DNA of 64,000 bases from Massospora cicadina (Eukaryota > Entomophthoromycota > Entomophthoromycetes > Entomophthorales > Entomophthoraceae). Position 1 is the stretch's first letter, and the number at the start of each line of letters is the position of its first letter. The notes beneath the pieces were generated by a model. That model searched no databases. It saw nothing but the letters and a program-made list of their open reading frames with translations, and was not told the DNA's origin. The position numbers and the translations under genes were made by a program. The stretch spans positions 1-64,000 of the forward strand of contig JAKSZP010009621.1 in NCBI GenBank assembly GCA_022478985.1, given 5' to 3'. Below are positions 21,530-33,700 of this stretch, in pieces.

Positions 21530-23100
21530 AGAGTTAGCTAAAACAACCCTGCCAGTAAGGGAGGTAGGGTGGGCTCTGAGGGAGGCGATTCACTTCATCA
21601 CGTTGTCCAGAATATGGCACTCCATTACTGCTGACGCATATCCGCCTGCCTCCATCCACACGCCCAGATGGTGTACCAGTCCTATGGTAGGACGTGGTGC
21701 AAAGGGGAGCACCAGTGGGGCGGTGTGTTGAGTTAGTAGGGCGAGGATGTGGGCGAGCAGATGGGCCAAGTTGTGAACTAATTGCTGGGGTCCAGAAGTT
21801 CTGAAACCGACCAAGGAGGATGATTTCAGTTTTGGAAGCGTTCAGTGCCATGTTGCTTACCCGGGAATACTCCTGGATGAGAGCTTCAAGCGCGCGTGCA
21901 TCTTGATTATTAGACACCCCAACCACACAATCATCTGCAAACGCCATTATCTTGACTGGGGCTTGGCCTAGCACATGGACCCCGGTGAGTTGGGCGTTCA
22001 CATTTCGCAGTAGTGGGTCAAGGATGAATTTGTATAAGAGTGGGCTAAGGGAGTCCCCTTGGCGTAGGCCCCTTTGAGGGCAGACTACTTCCGTTAGGAA
22101 GCCAGGGCCACGTACTGCCATTGTTGCAGATTCCGTGAGCAGCATCACCCAGTTGATGAAGCGAGGGGGTAGGCAGAATTGATGGAGGCAGGCCCTGAGG
22201 TATTCCTAGTTTACTCTATCATAGGCCTTTTGCTAGTCCAAGAATACAAGTGCCCCAGAGGCTGTGGATTGACATACATTAGCCACAGAGTGCACGTTAT
22301 CCTAAATTAACCTTCTGGGTATGAAACTGAATTGTTCTGGGGAGATGGTGGCAGATGCTACAGTCCCTAAACGGTTAGCCATGATTTTGTAAAATTTTAG
22401 TGTCTGTGTTTGTTAGAGAAATAAGGTGCCAGTTGGCTAAGTCTAGCTTATACCCTTTCTTGAAGAGTGTGACGGTAAAGGCCTCATGTCCTCCTGGTAG
22501 GAGGCGCGTTTCCAACAGGCTTTGGTTAAGTGAGGCGAGCAGCAATGGGGATATATATTTGAAATACTTTTTGTAGAACTCATATGGAATGCCATCTGGG
22601 TCTGGGCATTTTCAGTTTGGCGCACCGCAAATGGCTGTCCATATATTGGTTGGAGTAATCAAATTCATTATTTCCAGGTATTGGAAAATGGTGCAGACGT
22701 GGGCTCGGTTGAGAAATTCTGCCACTTCAGCCAGCTGAATTAAATCAGATTGGTACAACTCAGAGTAATACTTTTGTGTTTTGATTGCCACTTTGGCTGG
22801 TGTATCCGCAATGGAATCATCCAATCTTCACACCTGTGTATAGGCCACGCTCTGGCATGGTGTGAAATTTTTTTAAAGAAATATGCGGTGCACTTGTCAC
22901 CTTTTGTGATGTGTGTGGCCCTGTACTGAACACAAACCCGATGTTTGTGTTGCCTTTTGAGTGCGTTGAGGTGGGTGGAGCCTCCGCCCACTTCTGGCCT
23001 CATGCAGAGCAGTATCCTGTAGCTGGGATGTTGGACTCCAGGTATGCCAACTCTGCCAGAGTGCACGAAATGACTGCTGATGTGGCTCGTGAGCATCTGG
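21530..23100 (-). pseudogene. LINE reverse transcriptase (broken)
   Basis: Motif A is read at 22200-22260 as ALVFLD-stop-QKAYDRVN. An open run of 204 codons (22148-21534) holds QRGLRQGDSLSPLLYKFIL and AFADDCVVGVS, the YADD-type active site with both Asp kept, then ALNASKTEIILLGRF. Upstream, 23096-22612 reads the linker between endonuclease and RT (KGDKCTAYFFKKISHHAR). At least one stop and frameshifts near 21.55 and 22.2 kb break it. Confidence 0.9.
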
Positions 23101-23279
23101 AGGAGAGATGGCGAGAGTGGTGGATGGTGTCATCTTTGAAAGTTGCCCATGTGGAAATGGGGTCCGAGCAAAACAGTGCAACAAACTTTTTTGCCAAAAT
23201 TGCCGCTTCCACCCACATGGAAAATCCTGGCAACGCGAGCTTGGAGGGGCAGATTTTGCACCAATGTGGGGCCTTAGCA

Positions 23280-23973
23280 GCTGTGATAGGTAGGTGGTAG
23301 GTTAGTGAGACCAGTCGATGGTCAGAGAATTCTATTTTTGTTGTTTTATTGGGAGATGTGGGGTTGGAATTTCGCCGGTGTTAGGATAAGGTCGATGTGG
23401 GTCATGGACCTTAGTTGGCCATTGTGGATGTGGGGACGCGTCATGTTTTCAAGCAGCGGGTCATGTTGCAGCAGCGCATCCATTAACCCAAGGATGGCCT
23501 TTAGAACGCGCAGTTCTACATGACCTAGGGGGCGTGGGGTGAGGAAGGCCACCAGTCCGTTGGTGTGTTTAGCCAACAGTTCATGTTGCTGACTAGGAAA
23601 GAGTCTGGGGGTAGTGGAAGGGATTTGACTGATGAGAAAAGTTCTTGACGCTTGCGTGCACCATTTGGGGCATAGATGTTGACAATTGCATGTGCTACGT
23701 TGGCCCACGAGAAATTGTGACAATGAGAACTCGGCCATTTAGGAATATTTCTGAAGATAAAAATTTGAAAAAATTATTTTTCCAAATTAGCACCCCACAG
23801 TGCTTCGACCAAAAGGATAGGGATGAGAGGAGCACTGTTTTCCAAGCTTCCTCAGAATCTCATGGACAGTGGGACTCCTGGATGGCCAGGATATTCACGG
23901 GTAAATTGTGTTGTAAAAAACTCAGTTTCCTAGCCTGGGACGGGGAGGCCTTGAGTCCAGCGATATTCAGCAT
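23280..23973 (-). pseudogene. LINE APE-type endonuclease (broken)
   Basis: Nicks the target DNA for target-primed reverse transcription. From MLNIAGLKASPSQARKLSF at 23973 it reads LPVNILAIQESHCP (catalytic Glu). Then the open run 23738-23346 contains MTHIDLILTPAKF (the IDLIL motif), and 23290-23330 reads EFSDHRLVSLTYH, the terminal SDH motif. All key blocks of an exonuclease-endonuclease-phosphatase fold are present, with frameshifts between them. Confidence 0.88.
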
Positions 23974-24214
23974 CCCTAAAGTGTAGGTTTCCCCCATTTC
24001 ACCTTAGGTGCGAGGGGATGGGCACCCAAGCCCACCAGCCTCCTCTAGATCCCTATGGGCCTTCACAGCAGCACGGGTGTTAGCAGCAATGCTATCAGGA
24101 TTTTTGTTAATTTTTGCAGAAAGAGTTACATTAGCTTTAGCCTTAGCTTTTTGTTTTCCCAACATCGGACAAATTTTTTGTGGTGTGGATGAGTTCAGTG
24201 CACCATTGAGCAGG

Positions 24215-24754
24215 TCAAATAAAAATTTCAGTTGGGTTGGGTCCCAAGTTGGTTTTGACTGGAGCTTGGGTGCAACGATTGGGTGAGATCAAATCCTTCA
24301 TTGTATCCTCTGATTGAGTAGCCCACTCAGCATGGGCTTCCCAATCTGATTGGTCGATGGATTCCCAAGTTGCTTCTGCCATGAAGGTTTCCATGTCCTC
24401 CTGGCGTTGTGAGTGTGGGATAGCGGTGGTGGCTTTGGCCACTTCCTTGGTGAGGCATGCATGCGCCTTATGGCTGAACACATCACAGTGGGTGCAAATG
24501 GGGGGCGCGCTGTCCACGGTCACCCAGAATGGGTGGGTGGTATGCCCTGCAATATCAATAAAAGTGGAGTGTGGGATCTGGGTTAGGTCCTCTGCAATCT
24601 CCTCAGTTGGGGTCAGGACTGCGATGGCTTTGCAGGTGCACAGGTGTGGCATCAGCGTGAAGCGTTGCATTTCAAAAGATTGTATTTCACCATATACAGC
24701 GAGATAATCTTTCAGGTGTTGTTCAAAAATGTCACGTTTTACCATAGTAGACAA
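24215..24754 (-). CDS. LINE ORF1 (gag-like, one zinc knuckle)
   Basis: A single open frame of 179 codons from ATG at 24754 to a stop at 24215. It reads MSTMVKRDIFEQHLKDYL at the start and has one CCHC knuckle, CTHCDVFSHKAHAC (C-x2-C-x4-H-x4-C), about residues 86-99. An acidic, Trp-containing C-terminal half follows (ATWESIDQSDWEAHAEWAT). ORF1 proteins of LINEs bind the element RNA. It may be only the C-terminal part of a longer ORF1, since 24755-25100 also holds protein-like minus-strand stretches (for example GIWSPRVSGHPTNGLMGK). Confidence 0.75.
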   Translation of the reverse strand: MSTMVKRDIFEQHLKDYLAVYGEIQSFEMQRFTLMPHLCTCKAIAVLTPTEEIAEDLTQIPHSTFIDIAGHTTHPFWVTVDSAPPICTHCDVFSHKAHACLTKEVAKATTAIPHSQRQEDMETFMAEATWESIDQSDWEAHAEWATQSEDTMKDLISPNRCTQAPVKTNLGPNPTEIFI

Positions 24755-25250
24755 AAAGTCAATGTGAGGAAAATTTGGTTTGATTTTGTCTATCTGGTGC
24801 GTTTGATTTCAACAACCTGTTGCCCTTTGGGGAGGTTGACCACTATGTGTACCGCTGCAGCCTCGTCTGCTGCCTCTTTGCTTTCAAAACCTAGGTCCAG
24901 CAATCATGTGACATGGAGTGAGGTGCGATGTACACCATGGTTGGGAAAATTGTGTGCACATCTTGACAAAATTTTTCCCATAAGGCCGTTTGTTGGATGT
25001 CCAGAAACACGCGGACTCCAAATTCCACCAATGAGAGTGGTTAGGAGTGCGGCGTGTTGATGTACTGGTTGCATCATGCTTGCCATGCTAGTATCTCTGG
25101 GGAAATAGTGACTGCCAGTTTTTTAAAATTTTTGTCTATTTCGCCGGTTTCTCTAGGGCGTTTTAGAACGTTGGATGCCGCGGGCCTTCCACCTGCTCCT
25201 CTTACCTTACTTGCCCAACTGCTCCCTGACATGGGCGCAGACTAATCTCC

Positions 25251-27330
25251 TCTGTGAGATTATCAAACTAGATTCAGTCTTGAATTCAATAAGTTGCAAA
25301 AGTGATTGCAACGAGAAAGAAAAGTCCTTAGGCCTAATATAAGATCATTTAATAAAGATTTCTTTCGCCTATAGACTGATAAATCATTTTTAAAGTAAAC
25401 TGATATCTATACCAATAATAAAATTAATAAGCTATACCCTAAAGTTCATTCTTAATTAAACTAGGTTGAAGCCTGACATAGACCCCTCCAAGCCTCAACT
25501 GGGTGTAAAAATGATTTTGCCAGGGATGGATAATCTTGATAGGACAAGCTATCAGAGTTAGGATAAGTGTGATAAAGCAAGGCAGTTGGGTTAGATATTG
25601 GCATGGCGGGAATGAGGTTTACTTCAGTCTTATAAATAATATATATAGGCATTCAGTGGTATGTTGAATACAATTAAAGACATTGTTTCTAAATTTACTT
25701 ATCTTTGATCATATTGACTTTTAAGAGGTAAGGGTATCAAAGGATTACCGTCTCATTCTGCTTAGGATTAGAAAGCTTTATCTCAGCGCTAGGGCTGAGG
25801 GGGTAGTGTATAGGTATATGAGGCATACTTAAAAAGCTTGCTTATGGTAGGCTTGTCCTTTGGTTCATAAGCGGTGTGGCATCTGATAACTTCATTAAGA
25901 GACAATTTAGTAGGAATTTTTTAAAAGTTTTGTGCAACCATATTGTAAGGATTTTGGTTATATGGGAGTTTACCATGGAAACTGTTAAAAACTAACTTTA
26001 GTTGGGTGGTTCATATTGAAAGCAGAGATCATTTAACAAATGGAGGTTCACGGCATCAACAAGTAAATATAAATTTTATAGTGGGAGGCTTTGTAGGCAT
26101 ACTGAGATAATAGTTGATATAAAAAGGGAAGCATTTTGATTGCTTTGCCTAATCAAAGTTCTGGAAGAAGAATTATCTAAATTATGCCCTTGCTTTAACT
26201 CAGAAGGTGTTCAGATGGTAAGTTTTAACTCATCCTGATCTTGTTGATTTAGCGGTATAATTTTTGCACCAACAGAGAAAATTAAAACATTAGTATAAAG
26301 TACTATGAATAAAGATTTAGAAATAATCAAACTGTAAAGAGCGAAAATTGATCAAGTAGCTCTGGTTTTGTTGTTGGAGAAGAAAAGCTTTGATGAAGAG
26401 AAATGCATAAAGCGCGAGGCATTTGTTTGGTATTTTGTCTTCATAATAGTGATGAGCATTGTGCAAGGAATTGGAGAGGGCTCTGATGCATATGGGTTAA
26501 TGTTCAATAATCAAAACAGCGAGGAGTAAGAGCAGGGAAATGGAGAGAGTGTTAATTTATTCAGTTTTGCTGTTTCATAGTCAAAACATTAAGGTTTGTC
26601 GGCACGTGGAAACAGAAATTACGCTATAGCATTTGTGTTAGCTGTTCCAATTTCATTTTCAGAACAGCAAGGAGCATTAGTGCAGAGAGATGGAGAGAGC
26701 TTTGAAGTGATTTGGATGTTCCAATTTTTGTTGTTGTAACAGCAAGGAGCATTGGTTTAGAAAAACAGAGGGGGAGCCATGGCATTTAGGCATATTTTGT
26801 GTTGTTGAAACAGCATTGAAGTTGGCACAGGGAATTGGAGAAGAAGTTAAGTTATTTAGGTTGTCTAAATCTCTTTTGAAAAAATGAGGAAAATTAACGC
26901 AAGAAAATGAAGTAAGTGGAGAGGCATTCATCTTAGGTATTCAGATTATATTGAGAGGATTTGGATTGGATGCACTAAAAAGCTCAATTTCTCCATTAGC
27001 AGATATGAAGTTTTTAGTGCTTCTTTATTTTTTAAATCCTCACACTTATCCTCATGCTCATTTCCAGAGTTTGGCTCTTCTACTTTTTCATATATCTAAG
27101 TGTTTTCTTCAATTTTGGGAGTACTCAGCTCAGCTGATTTAAATAATTTTACTTATCTTGGTAATCCTTATTGAGCATAAGTAGCTTTATTTCAGGATCC
27201 TCTTTTCTATGTGACTGTTGAGAATAATACTGAGAATGTCCTAAATTATCTAAGGATTAGGCTAATAAACCATTCAAAAGTCCTCCTTTGGGATAGAGCC
27301 TTCTGGAATCAAATAGATTATTGACAAATA
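25251..27330. other. Non-coding stretch between LINE and element H
   Basis: No recognisable protein motif on either strand. 25320-25480 weakly resembles the end of the LTR at 42.29-42.48 kb (TCCTTAGGCCT..., AAACTAGG..GAAGCCTGA). 26379-26955 is a tandem repeat. The approach to 27330 resembles the last bases before the 3' LTR of H at 40.4-40.5 kb. Confidence 0.5.
26379..26955. repeat. Degenerate tandem repeat, unit about 70-78 bp, about 8 units
   Basis: Units are marked by AACAGC(A/G)AGGAGC at 26514, 26660, 26736 and (decayed) 26809. GATGGAGAGAG/AATGGAGAGAG or a variant follows about 25 bp later, and a T-rich part ends each unit. Flanking units at 26379, 26450 and 26588 are recognisable but more diverged. 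The minus strand is open for 84 codons across four units and shows a loose ALSISLH / SLLLQQQ protein periodicity; I do not call a gene. Confidence 0.65.
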
Positions 27331-27830
27331 AACATTTTTCCTTAATTAGACAAGGATTGAGAAGGAGGTACAGGATTTGTCATTGCATAAGACCCCATTT
27401 TGACACCAGAGGCTGCCATTTAAACGCCCTTAAACAATAGAAGGACAAATGTTAAAGCCAATAAAAGGAAGTTGCTTCAGCTAGACTCCCATGTTGGATG
27501 AGAAGTGTTGATTCTGAACAAAGAGCTACTTAAGCAATCTATTCGCCACAGGTCACCTAGCCGCCCTATAGATATCAGAAATCTTTACCAAATAGAGATT
27601 TTTGTGTATTTTCTTTAGCAAAACTATTCTTAATTTTACCTCTTTGCATAGTATAATGATTAGTATTGTAACCTGTGATATTGCATATAAACCAGACCTT
27701 AAAGAAGCGAAAGTGCTACGCCATTACCTCTCTTAAGCCATTCCATTCAGCCAAGACATCCTGAAGACAACACAATACTTCTGTTCTTACTGCTATAGGC
27801 ACCCACAAATTCTAATATTCTTCTTTTTCT
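27330..27830 (+). repeat. 5' LTR of element H (approximate ends)
   Basis: Matches 40500-41000 along about 470 bp: AGGATTTGTCA near the left end, ACACCAGAGGCTGCCAT, TAGCAAA.CTAT.., TTAATTTTACCTCTT and GGCACCCA near the right end. The similarity runs slightly beyond both ends, so exact borders are uncertain. Confidence 0.8.
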
Positions 27831-28399
27831 TGGAGTACCCAAATCTTAGTGATCGATGCAGGGGCCACAATCTGTATTCAGTGAATATGTTGATCACAAT
27901 TAATGGAAGATATCTCTGGTAACGGATCTCCTCCCTCAATAAGTGATGAGCCTTATTTGATGGGTTAGTACTTCACAATTGAGGTACAGAAAATTTATTT
28001 TAAGATCCTGAATTTCAGGGTTACCTTTGAGTTTAACCTTCTCATGCCAAACCCCAGCCAGTTCTACATCTAAACTGACAACCTATCTGATACCATCCAA
28101 TATCTTCTAGATTAACATATTCTGCTAAAACCCAGACCATTTTTTCAAGAGCTTCTTCTGTCCCCTCCTACATGTGGAGACGTTACTGCTCAGCTGCCTT
28201 AGCTAGCAATAGTTGGTTGGCATAGCAGAAACACTACCTAAAGTAGTTTATACATCCATCCCACCATCATCCTCTTTAATTGGTTGAGTTAATTATAAAA
28301 AAATGTTAAGCTAGTTTGGATTAATGCAGGGCTTCAATCTAACCTGGTAATTCCTACAATACCGACTCTGCTTATGTTTGCAGGAATTGTGAAGCTATC

Positions 28400-29850
28400 C
28401 AGGACAACTATCGCCTCATTAATAGCACCCAAAGTCAAATCTCCCTGTTGACTCTGAGCTCTCTGGATATATGGATACTTGCTTTACTCAGAAACTACTG
28501 GGTGTGGTCTTTAAAGTATTTGAGTAAATCAAAAACCCCACATCATAGGCTGATCTTAAACCCAAATGTCATAATCCATCTTGATGCAACGATTGAGTAA
28601 GTACTACACTGCGTGACCAAACTTTGCGCTGAAGTGACACTGTCACTTAAGGTCTCAAAGGCCCAAAAAGCCTTGAGTCCAATAAGGTCCTGAGGGCGCT
28701 GAGGGATGACTGGGTACCAGAGGCCCCTGGCACCCTTTTCTCCCTGTCAAACGTTCCCTCAGGTGATAACTCTGAGTACCTCATGCATGGCAAGATGCTC
28801 AAAAAATGTAGGAGCTTCAGAAACAAATTAAAAGCATTGCTTAGGTTGCAGAGTACATCCTGACAGGAGCCCAATAAATAGTTCTGTCACCTTAGGTGCT
28901 AAACTTTGAACTGGAGAATGTTTAAGATTTAATTAAATTTATCAATAAATGTTTTGATGATATTAAACAGAAATATGCAAACTTTGAGACTCGTGTCAAT
29001 TTCTGTCATCTAAAATTTTAAAATAAAATCCCAACTTAGTCAAAAGTCTGACGTCAGTGCTCTATTAATTCTGAAATGAATTTTAGGATGACTTAAATAA
29101 GATTCATAGATAAATGAAACAGCAGGCTCACTGTGCATATGCCAATTCAGTGTCTACTGAGCCTATTCAGATTATGAAAGCTGGATTCCATGCCCTCTCC
29201 CCACCTGTCAGGTCAGCTTAAGCCTAGACTTAAAGAACAAAATTGTTCCAGGACAATAAAGCATTGAATCATTTTATACACTTTCAAGAGCGCTATGGAA
29301 AAGGCCACTAACTATCAAAAGGTCAAATTATATTCATTCCTGACTGTGTGGGGAAGATCATGAAATTATGGCTCCCGCCTTTGTAAATGCCAGATCTGGT
29401 CCCAGGTCAAGACCGCTCTCATACAGAAATTTGGCTCTTAAAAAGCCCCTAGAGTCACAACAAGCCTTCATGGCCATTCAGCTCAACAAGGGAGAAAACC
29501 CCTCTGATTTTTATGTTGCTTTTATGATATCGTGCACCACTTGTTACTACTGATCAATTTCTTTCTACGATTCTAATACCCATCTTTCTCACGATTGAAT
29601 CTTGGCCTGACGTTCAGTTCCACATGGTATGACTCTAGTAAACCTTTACTAGCATCTGTGACATCAAAGAGTCACTCAAAAAGATCCCTCGGCCATTTTT
29701 ACAAGTACCCCTCCACACTTTGATCCCCTCCTAGACCTAGGGCTCATGCGCTGGAGGCCAAGAAGAATGGTGTTCCCACTTGTTCCTACTTCAAAAGGCC
29801 TCTGACACACCAAGGAAAATGCTATAATCTCTAGGCAGAAAAGGTGGAAC
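28400..29850 (+). pseudogene. Gag region of element H
   Basis: At 29398-29445 the plus strand reads WSQVKTALIQKFGS, the conserved W..V..AL...FG motif of retrotransposon Gag (Retrotrans_gag family). It continues in the next frame as AFMAIQLNKGENPSDFYVAF, the typical Q.GE...Y...F helix. 28640-28870 holds further readable pieces but no confident motif. No zinc knuckle was found. Confidence 0.65.
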
Positions 29851-30039
29851 GTAAACTTATGAGAAAAGAGAGGTCAGCATGATGACAGAGGCTCTTCATG
29901 TTGAAACTTCCCACATTATGCCTTTAATCAAGCCTGAAAGCCCCACAGAGGTCACCATTGGAGACCATGGAGCCATGAGTTGAAAAGTTCCAATAAATTT
30001 TTTGACACTGCTTATTCTTATGACGAGTCACCAATGTTT

Positions 30040-30460
30040 CTCTCCTCTAATGACTCAAATTGATAGTTTAATTACTTTAATTGTGGTCAAGGTTTCTAAA
30101 ATCCTTGTACTCACCATAATTGATAGTGGGTCTCCAGTGAACTGATCTCATCCAAACTAATGAAGAAGAGAAAATTGTGCCTGATCTGTCCCACTACATT
30201 GAGTTTGGAACCACTTGGCTTCAAAGCACTCAATCCATAGGTGCCTACTCCATGTTCCCCCTCTGCTCAAAGACAATTTTGTTAGATGCCTCGGCTTTAT
30301 CTCAAAATAATTCCAGCTCTGAGTTACTTCTGGGCATGCAATTTCTCTGAGAATACAATGCCATCTTTTATTATGAAGAAGGATTTCTTTCCTTGCATAG
30401 TAACTGCATTCCCTTGACTTTAAAACAGCTAAGGATGGCAAAGAGCTATTAAGGCTCAGA
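30040..30460 (+). pseudogene. Aspartic protease of element H
   Basis: VLTIIDSGSPV at 30105-30140 contains the catalytic DSG triad of retropepsins. About 60 codons further, SELLLGMQFL and YNAIFYYEEGFLSLH match the C-terminal LLGxxWL...P.IDW pattern. It lies just before RT, as in gag-pr-rt polyproteins. Confidence 0.78.
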
Positions 30461-31089
30461 CCTGCTTATTGGAGACTGAAAACTGGACTAGATTGACTAA
30501 TACATCCAAGGTTTGCGCATATAAAATCACCCCCATATTTGGATGGGGTTAAGCGATGCCTGTATATTCACAAGTACCCAAGGTAATCCCTCAGGGTCGC
30601 AGATTATCAAAGACACTTGGATTCATGTGAATGTACCACCTTTGTGCCCTTTAGAAATCTGTGGGGCTGAAAATGCATCCACAAAGAAGTCTTAACCTTT
30701 CTGGATATCCTTGACCCCGCATATGCTGGCTCCATATCTATATTGCTGGCTAACCTGACTTGAAGACCATACCATTGATTCAAATACTTCAATTGCCCAT
30801 CTATGCTTAATATAATTTTAATATCAGCTCTATCTGTGGTTTTGAAGTCTACGTGACTTTGGTTTTAATGAGCCTCTCATTGTAGTACAAATCCTCGCCT
30901 CCATAGGGGAGACCTTACCTTCTATAAATAAGGAAATTTCATGAGCTCTTGGAGGAATATTATGACTATATTTTACGTCCAAGTATGACTTTGGCAAGAT
31001 GAAGGTGGTTGTGCACATTTTAGAGACATGGGATGCTTCACCCATATTCTCATGCCCCTACCAGAGGAGCAAGATTGAAGAGGCCCAAG

Positions 31090-32165
31090 TCACCACCAAA
31101 CTCTAGGAACTGTCAACCTCAAGGTTGTTAGTAACCTCGCGATGTACCTGGGCATCTCCACCTCTGCTTATTCAGAAAAAGGATGGTGTTAATTCTCAGC
31201 GTTTGGTCTTGATTCCGCCGAGTTGGTTTTGCACAGAATATGAGCCACTGAGCAACCAAATCAGACGATATGAACTTCGCCAACTATATAATAAACTCAA
31301 TGAAATATTTATGGAGCTATCGCCCCTTATTTCCACCTTTTATTATAATATAATTGCAGACTTTATCTGCGCTCTTCCTTCTCATAAAAACCTCCCGCCT
31401 TTTATCTTCCATAAGACTCTTTATACCTTGGTTCCCCAGCTGGATGCGTCCTCAGCTTGGTACTCTTCTATTCTGCTTCCCTTTTCATATTACTCTCATT
31501 TGTATCAAATCTCGGCATAAATCCTCTTGATTCGCTGAATGCCTCATTTCAAAGTTCTTAAATTACCAGTACCAGTTTGATTTCAGCGGATTCCATTCAT
31601 TCCGTCTTATTGACTTAGGGCTTTATCATCCAGTCATATTGTAATCACGACAGATGGGAGCCAACATATCACATGAAAAATTAAGCTCAACTCAATGACC
31701 CAAATTATAGCTATCCCCTCCCATAAATAACTCAATTGGGTTCCTAGCTAATGCCCAATATTTCTCAGAGATGTGTCTAGCCAGTGGTTCCTGGCAGAAT
31801 GAGCTAGCTTCTAATGATCAAGCCAAGTGTGCCCTTGTTGAAATAAATGTATTATTGAACTAACCCGCATGCTTCAGGGGCTATGCAATTAACCTGCCAA
31901 CTTCCATTGAGCTATGGACAGGATCCTAGGTAGTTTAAAGATGCATTGCAACCTACTATATCTCAACAATACTACCATCTTCTCCAAGCCTTCAATGACT
32001 ACCTAAAGCCCCTCTGTTAAGTCTAAAATTGTCTCCAGGTAAAATCTCTAAAGCCAAAACCTGCCAAATGCTTGTTCTGCAATCAGAGATAAAATTTTTA
32101 GGGCATAAGATCACTAAACCAGAAATTTAACCCTTACTGGACAAGGTCGCTCAAATTGAGTAAAT
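31090..32165 (+). pseudogene. RT of element H, N-terminal and palm parts
   Basis: TSRCTWASPPLLIQKKDG at 31134-31187 is the RT entry motif (S.S.WASP...KKDG). The palm resumes at about 31872: MLQGLCN, PANFHxAMDRILGSL, LLYLNNTTIFSK, where YLDD has become YLNN (both catalytic Asp lost). About 670 bp separate the two motifs, against roughly 210 expected, so about 450 bp of foreign sequence sits at 31260-31750. The chain stops at the element I insertion. Confidence 0.82.
31260..31750. other. Unidentified insert within RT of element H
   Basis: Excess sequence between RT motifs. The plus strand is open to 31520 and reads IIADFICALPSHKNLPPFIF and AWYSSILLPFSYY. The first string loosely resembles an integrase DFI.ALP.S strand, but no second motif follows. 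No terminal repeats are evident. Confidence 0.4.
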
Positions 32166-32170
32166 GATGT

Positions 32171-32514
32171 TTTGGATTTCATATTATACTTCAAATGTGT
32201 AAGTTATTTCTTTAAGTTACTTATTCAAAGTCTTGGAATACAAGAGAGAGTTCAATAATATAATAGATTTAAGCTAGTTAAAAAGATCAAGCTTTATCAG
32301 TGAAAATTTTCATATTTATAGTTTTTGTGGTAGTCCTTTTCCAATCTGATTGTATCAATTGACAAGAGATTGAACTTTTTAATTCTTTGATTAAAATAAA
32401 CTTGATTTCATATATTTGTCTTAATGAGATTCTCGTCACCAATTTCTCCATCATTAGCAAATACTGGAAAATTAGTAGTTGAGGAATCAATGTTGGTTAG
32501 TTAAAATCCCAACA
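32171..32514 (-). repeat. 3' LTR of element I, with polypurine tract at 32515-32528
   Basis: On the minus strand the purine run CTTAGAGGGGGAAG precedes TGTTGGGATTTTAAC, the LTR start, which resembles that of B and C. It aligns with 38214-38561 throughout (GTGGTAGTCC.TTTCCAATCT, CAATTGACAAGAGATTGAA). Confidence 0.88.
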
Positions 32515-32989
32515 CTTCCCCCTCTAAGATTTGGTCGCATATGAGGATAAGAATAAAAATATAGGATGTATGCAATTAAGGACTATACCAGTATTATCAT
32601 GAACAATAGAGTATTCAAGTCCTCTACGAATTTTAAACTAAAGGTCTAGACCAATCAGACTCCAATTTCTCAGTTCTGCTACGATGGTGACAGTGATGAT
32701 ATTAACCATAATCTCCAATCTGATATTCAAGCAATAATGGCTTATGTTGATTAATTTTAAGTTTTCAAACCTGGTAGTAGTTTTAATCTACTCCATAGCT
32801 TGGGCTTGTAAGCAGAAGATTTCATAGGCCATATTTTGCATAGCTAAATCAGCGTTCTAAGGAACACTGGCATCCAAGTTAACTTTCACGCTTGATGGAA
32901 CTGATGGATCTTTTCCATAAATATACATAAATGGCGACATTTTTTGTAATGCGGTGATAACTAATCTGATAAGGCACCAAAGCACTGGT

Positions 32990-33700
32990 TGAGTAAAAAA
33001 TTTATTAGGAAGGATCAATGGAAGCCATTTTTCTTAAAATGGATACTAAAGTTTAATTAAATTGATCAATGGCTCCACTAGTTGATGGATGGTAAGGAAC
33101 TACAAACTCCTGGGTGGTCTTAGTTAGTTTTGACAACTCTAGTAATAATTGATAGGTAAAGTTAGTACCATCATCGCTCATAAGAACTTTAGGACATCCA
33201 TGTTGTGTAATAATATGATGGTAGAGAAATAAGGTCATAGCTTTAGCAGTAGGAGTAGCATTGGAAATGGCTTCAACCCATTTACTTGAGGTGATTGACA
33301 GTTATAATAAATTTATTGATGACCATGAAATCCACGTGGTAAGGGTCCTACACCATCAATACTTACAACATCAAAGGCTTTTATAAGAGGGGTTACTTGA
33401 TGTTGGTAGATAGGATGGAGGTACCTTGGCTCTTACAAATGGGCAAGCAACAATAGCTTTCTTAATGGTGGCGGCCATATTAGTCCAGTAATAATTGGTT
33501 TTAAACCACTCCTGATTTTCTTTAGGCCTCATTGAACAAATGGTTACTTTCTGAAATAATAATGTTGAAACGGGAGTTGGGGTGCAGTAAAGGCAGACGT
33601 TTGGTGTTTACTTTCTTAAATAATAACCCATCTTTGATTATAATGTCCTTAGTGATTAGTTTAATAAGCTTTGATCCTTGTCAGGCTCCTTATCCCTTTA
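32990..33700 (-). pseudogene. Integrase of element I
   Basis: The minus strand is open at 33238-33053: HGCPKVLMSDDGTNF (second catalytic Asp in SDDGTNF) and PYHPSTSGAIDQFN, where the catalytic Glu position reads Asp. The region toward 33700 holds the first-Asp strand and zinc finger in broken frames. The position next to the 3' LTR fits Ty3 order. Confidence 0.82.

Larger units (their letters stand above)
20262..25250 (-). mobile_element. LINE (non-LTR retrotransposon), minus strand
   Basis: A ~5 kb GC-rich, CG-rich block in AT-rich surroundings. Order on the minus strand: ORF1 with CCHC knuckle, APE-type endonuclease, RT, C-terminal Cys/His domain, then a 3' end near 20262 with an AATAGATTAAATA tail. 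Frames are broken in several places, but much less decayed than the Ty3 copies. I could not find a convincing target-site duplication. The last 25 bp or so resemble the 3' tail of the SINEs in this window. Confidence 0.9.

Noticed and set aside
20500..21731. Plus-strand ORFs at 20500-20712, 21180-21383 and 21399-21731
   Set aside because: They lie opposite the LINE RT/C-terminal frames, which carry recognisable motifs; these are antisense shadows in a GC-rich region.
22911..24707. Plus-strand ORFs at 22911-23300, 23305-23523, 23645-23986, 24008-24286 and 24357-24707
   Set aside because: Shadows of LINE endonuclease and ORF1 on the minus strand; no motif on the plus strand.
25242..25260. Target-site duplication for the LINE (TAATCTATTG near 20248 against TAATCTCCTCTG near 25243)
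   Set aside because: Only about 7 bases agree and the 5' end of the LINE is not fixed; not reported as a duplication.
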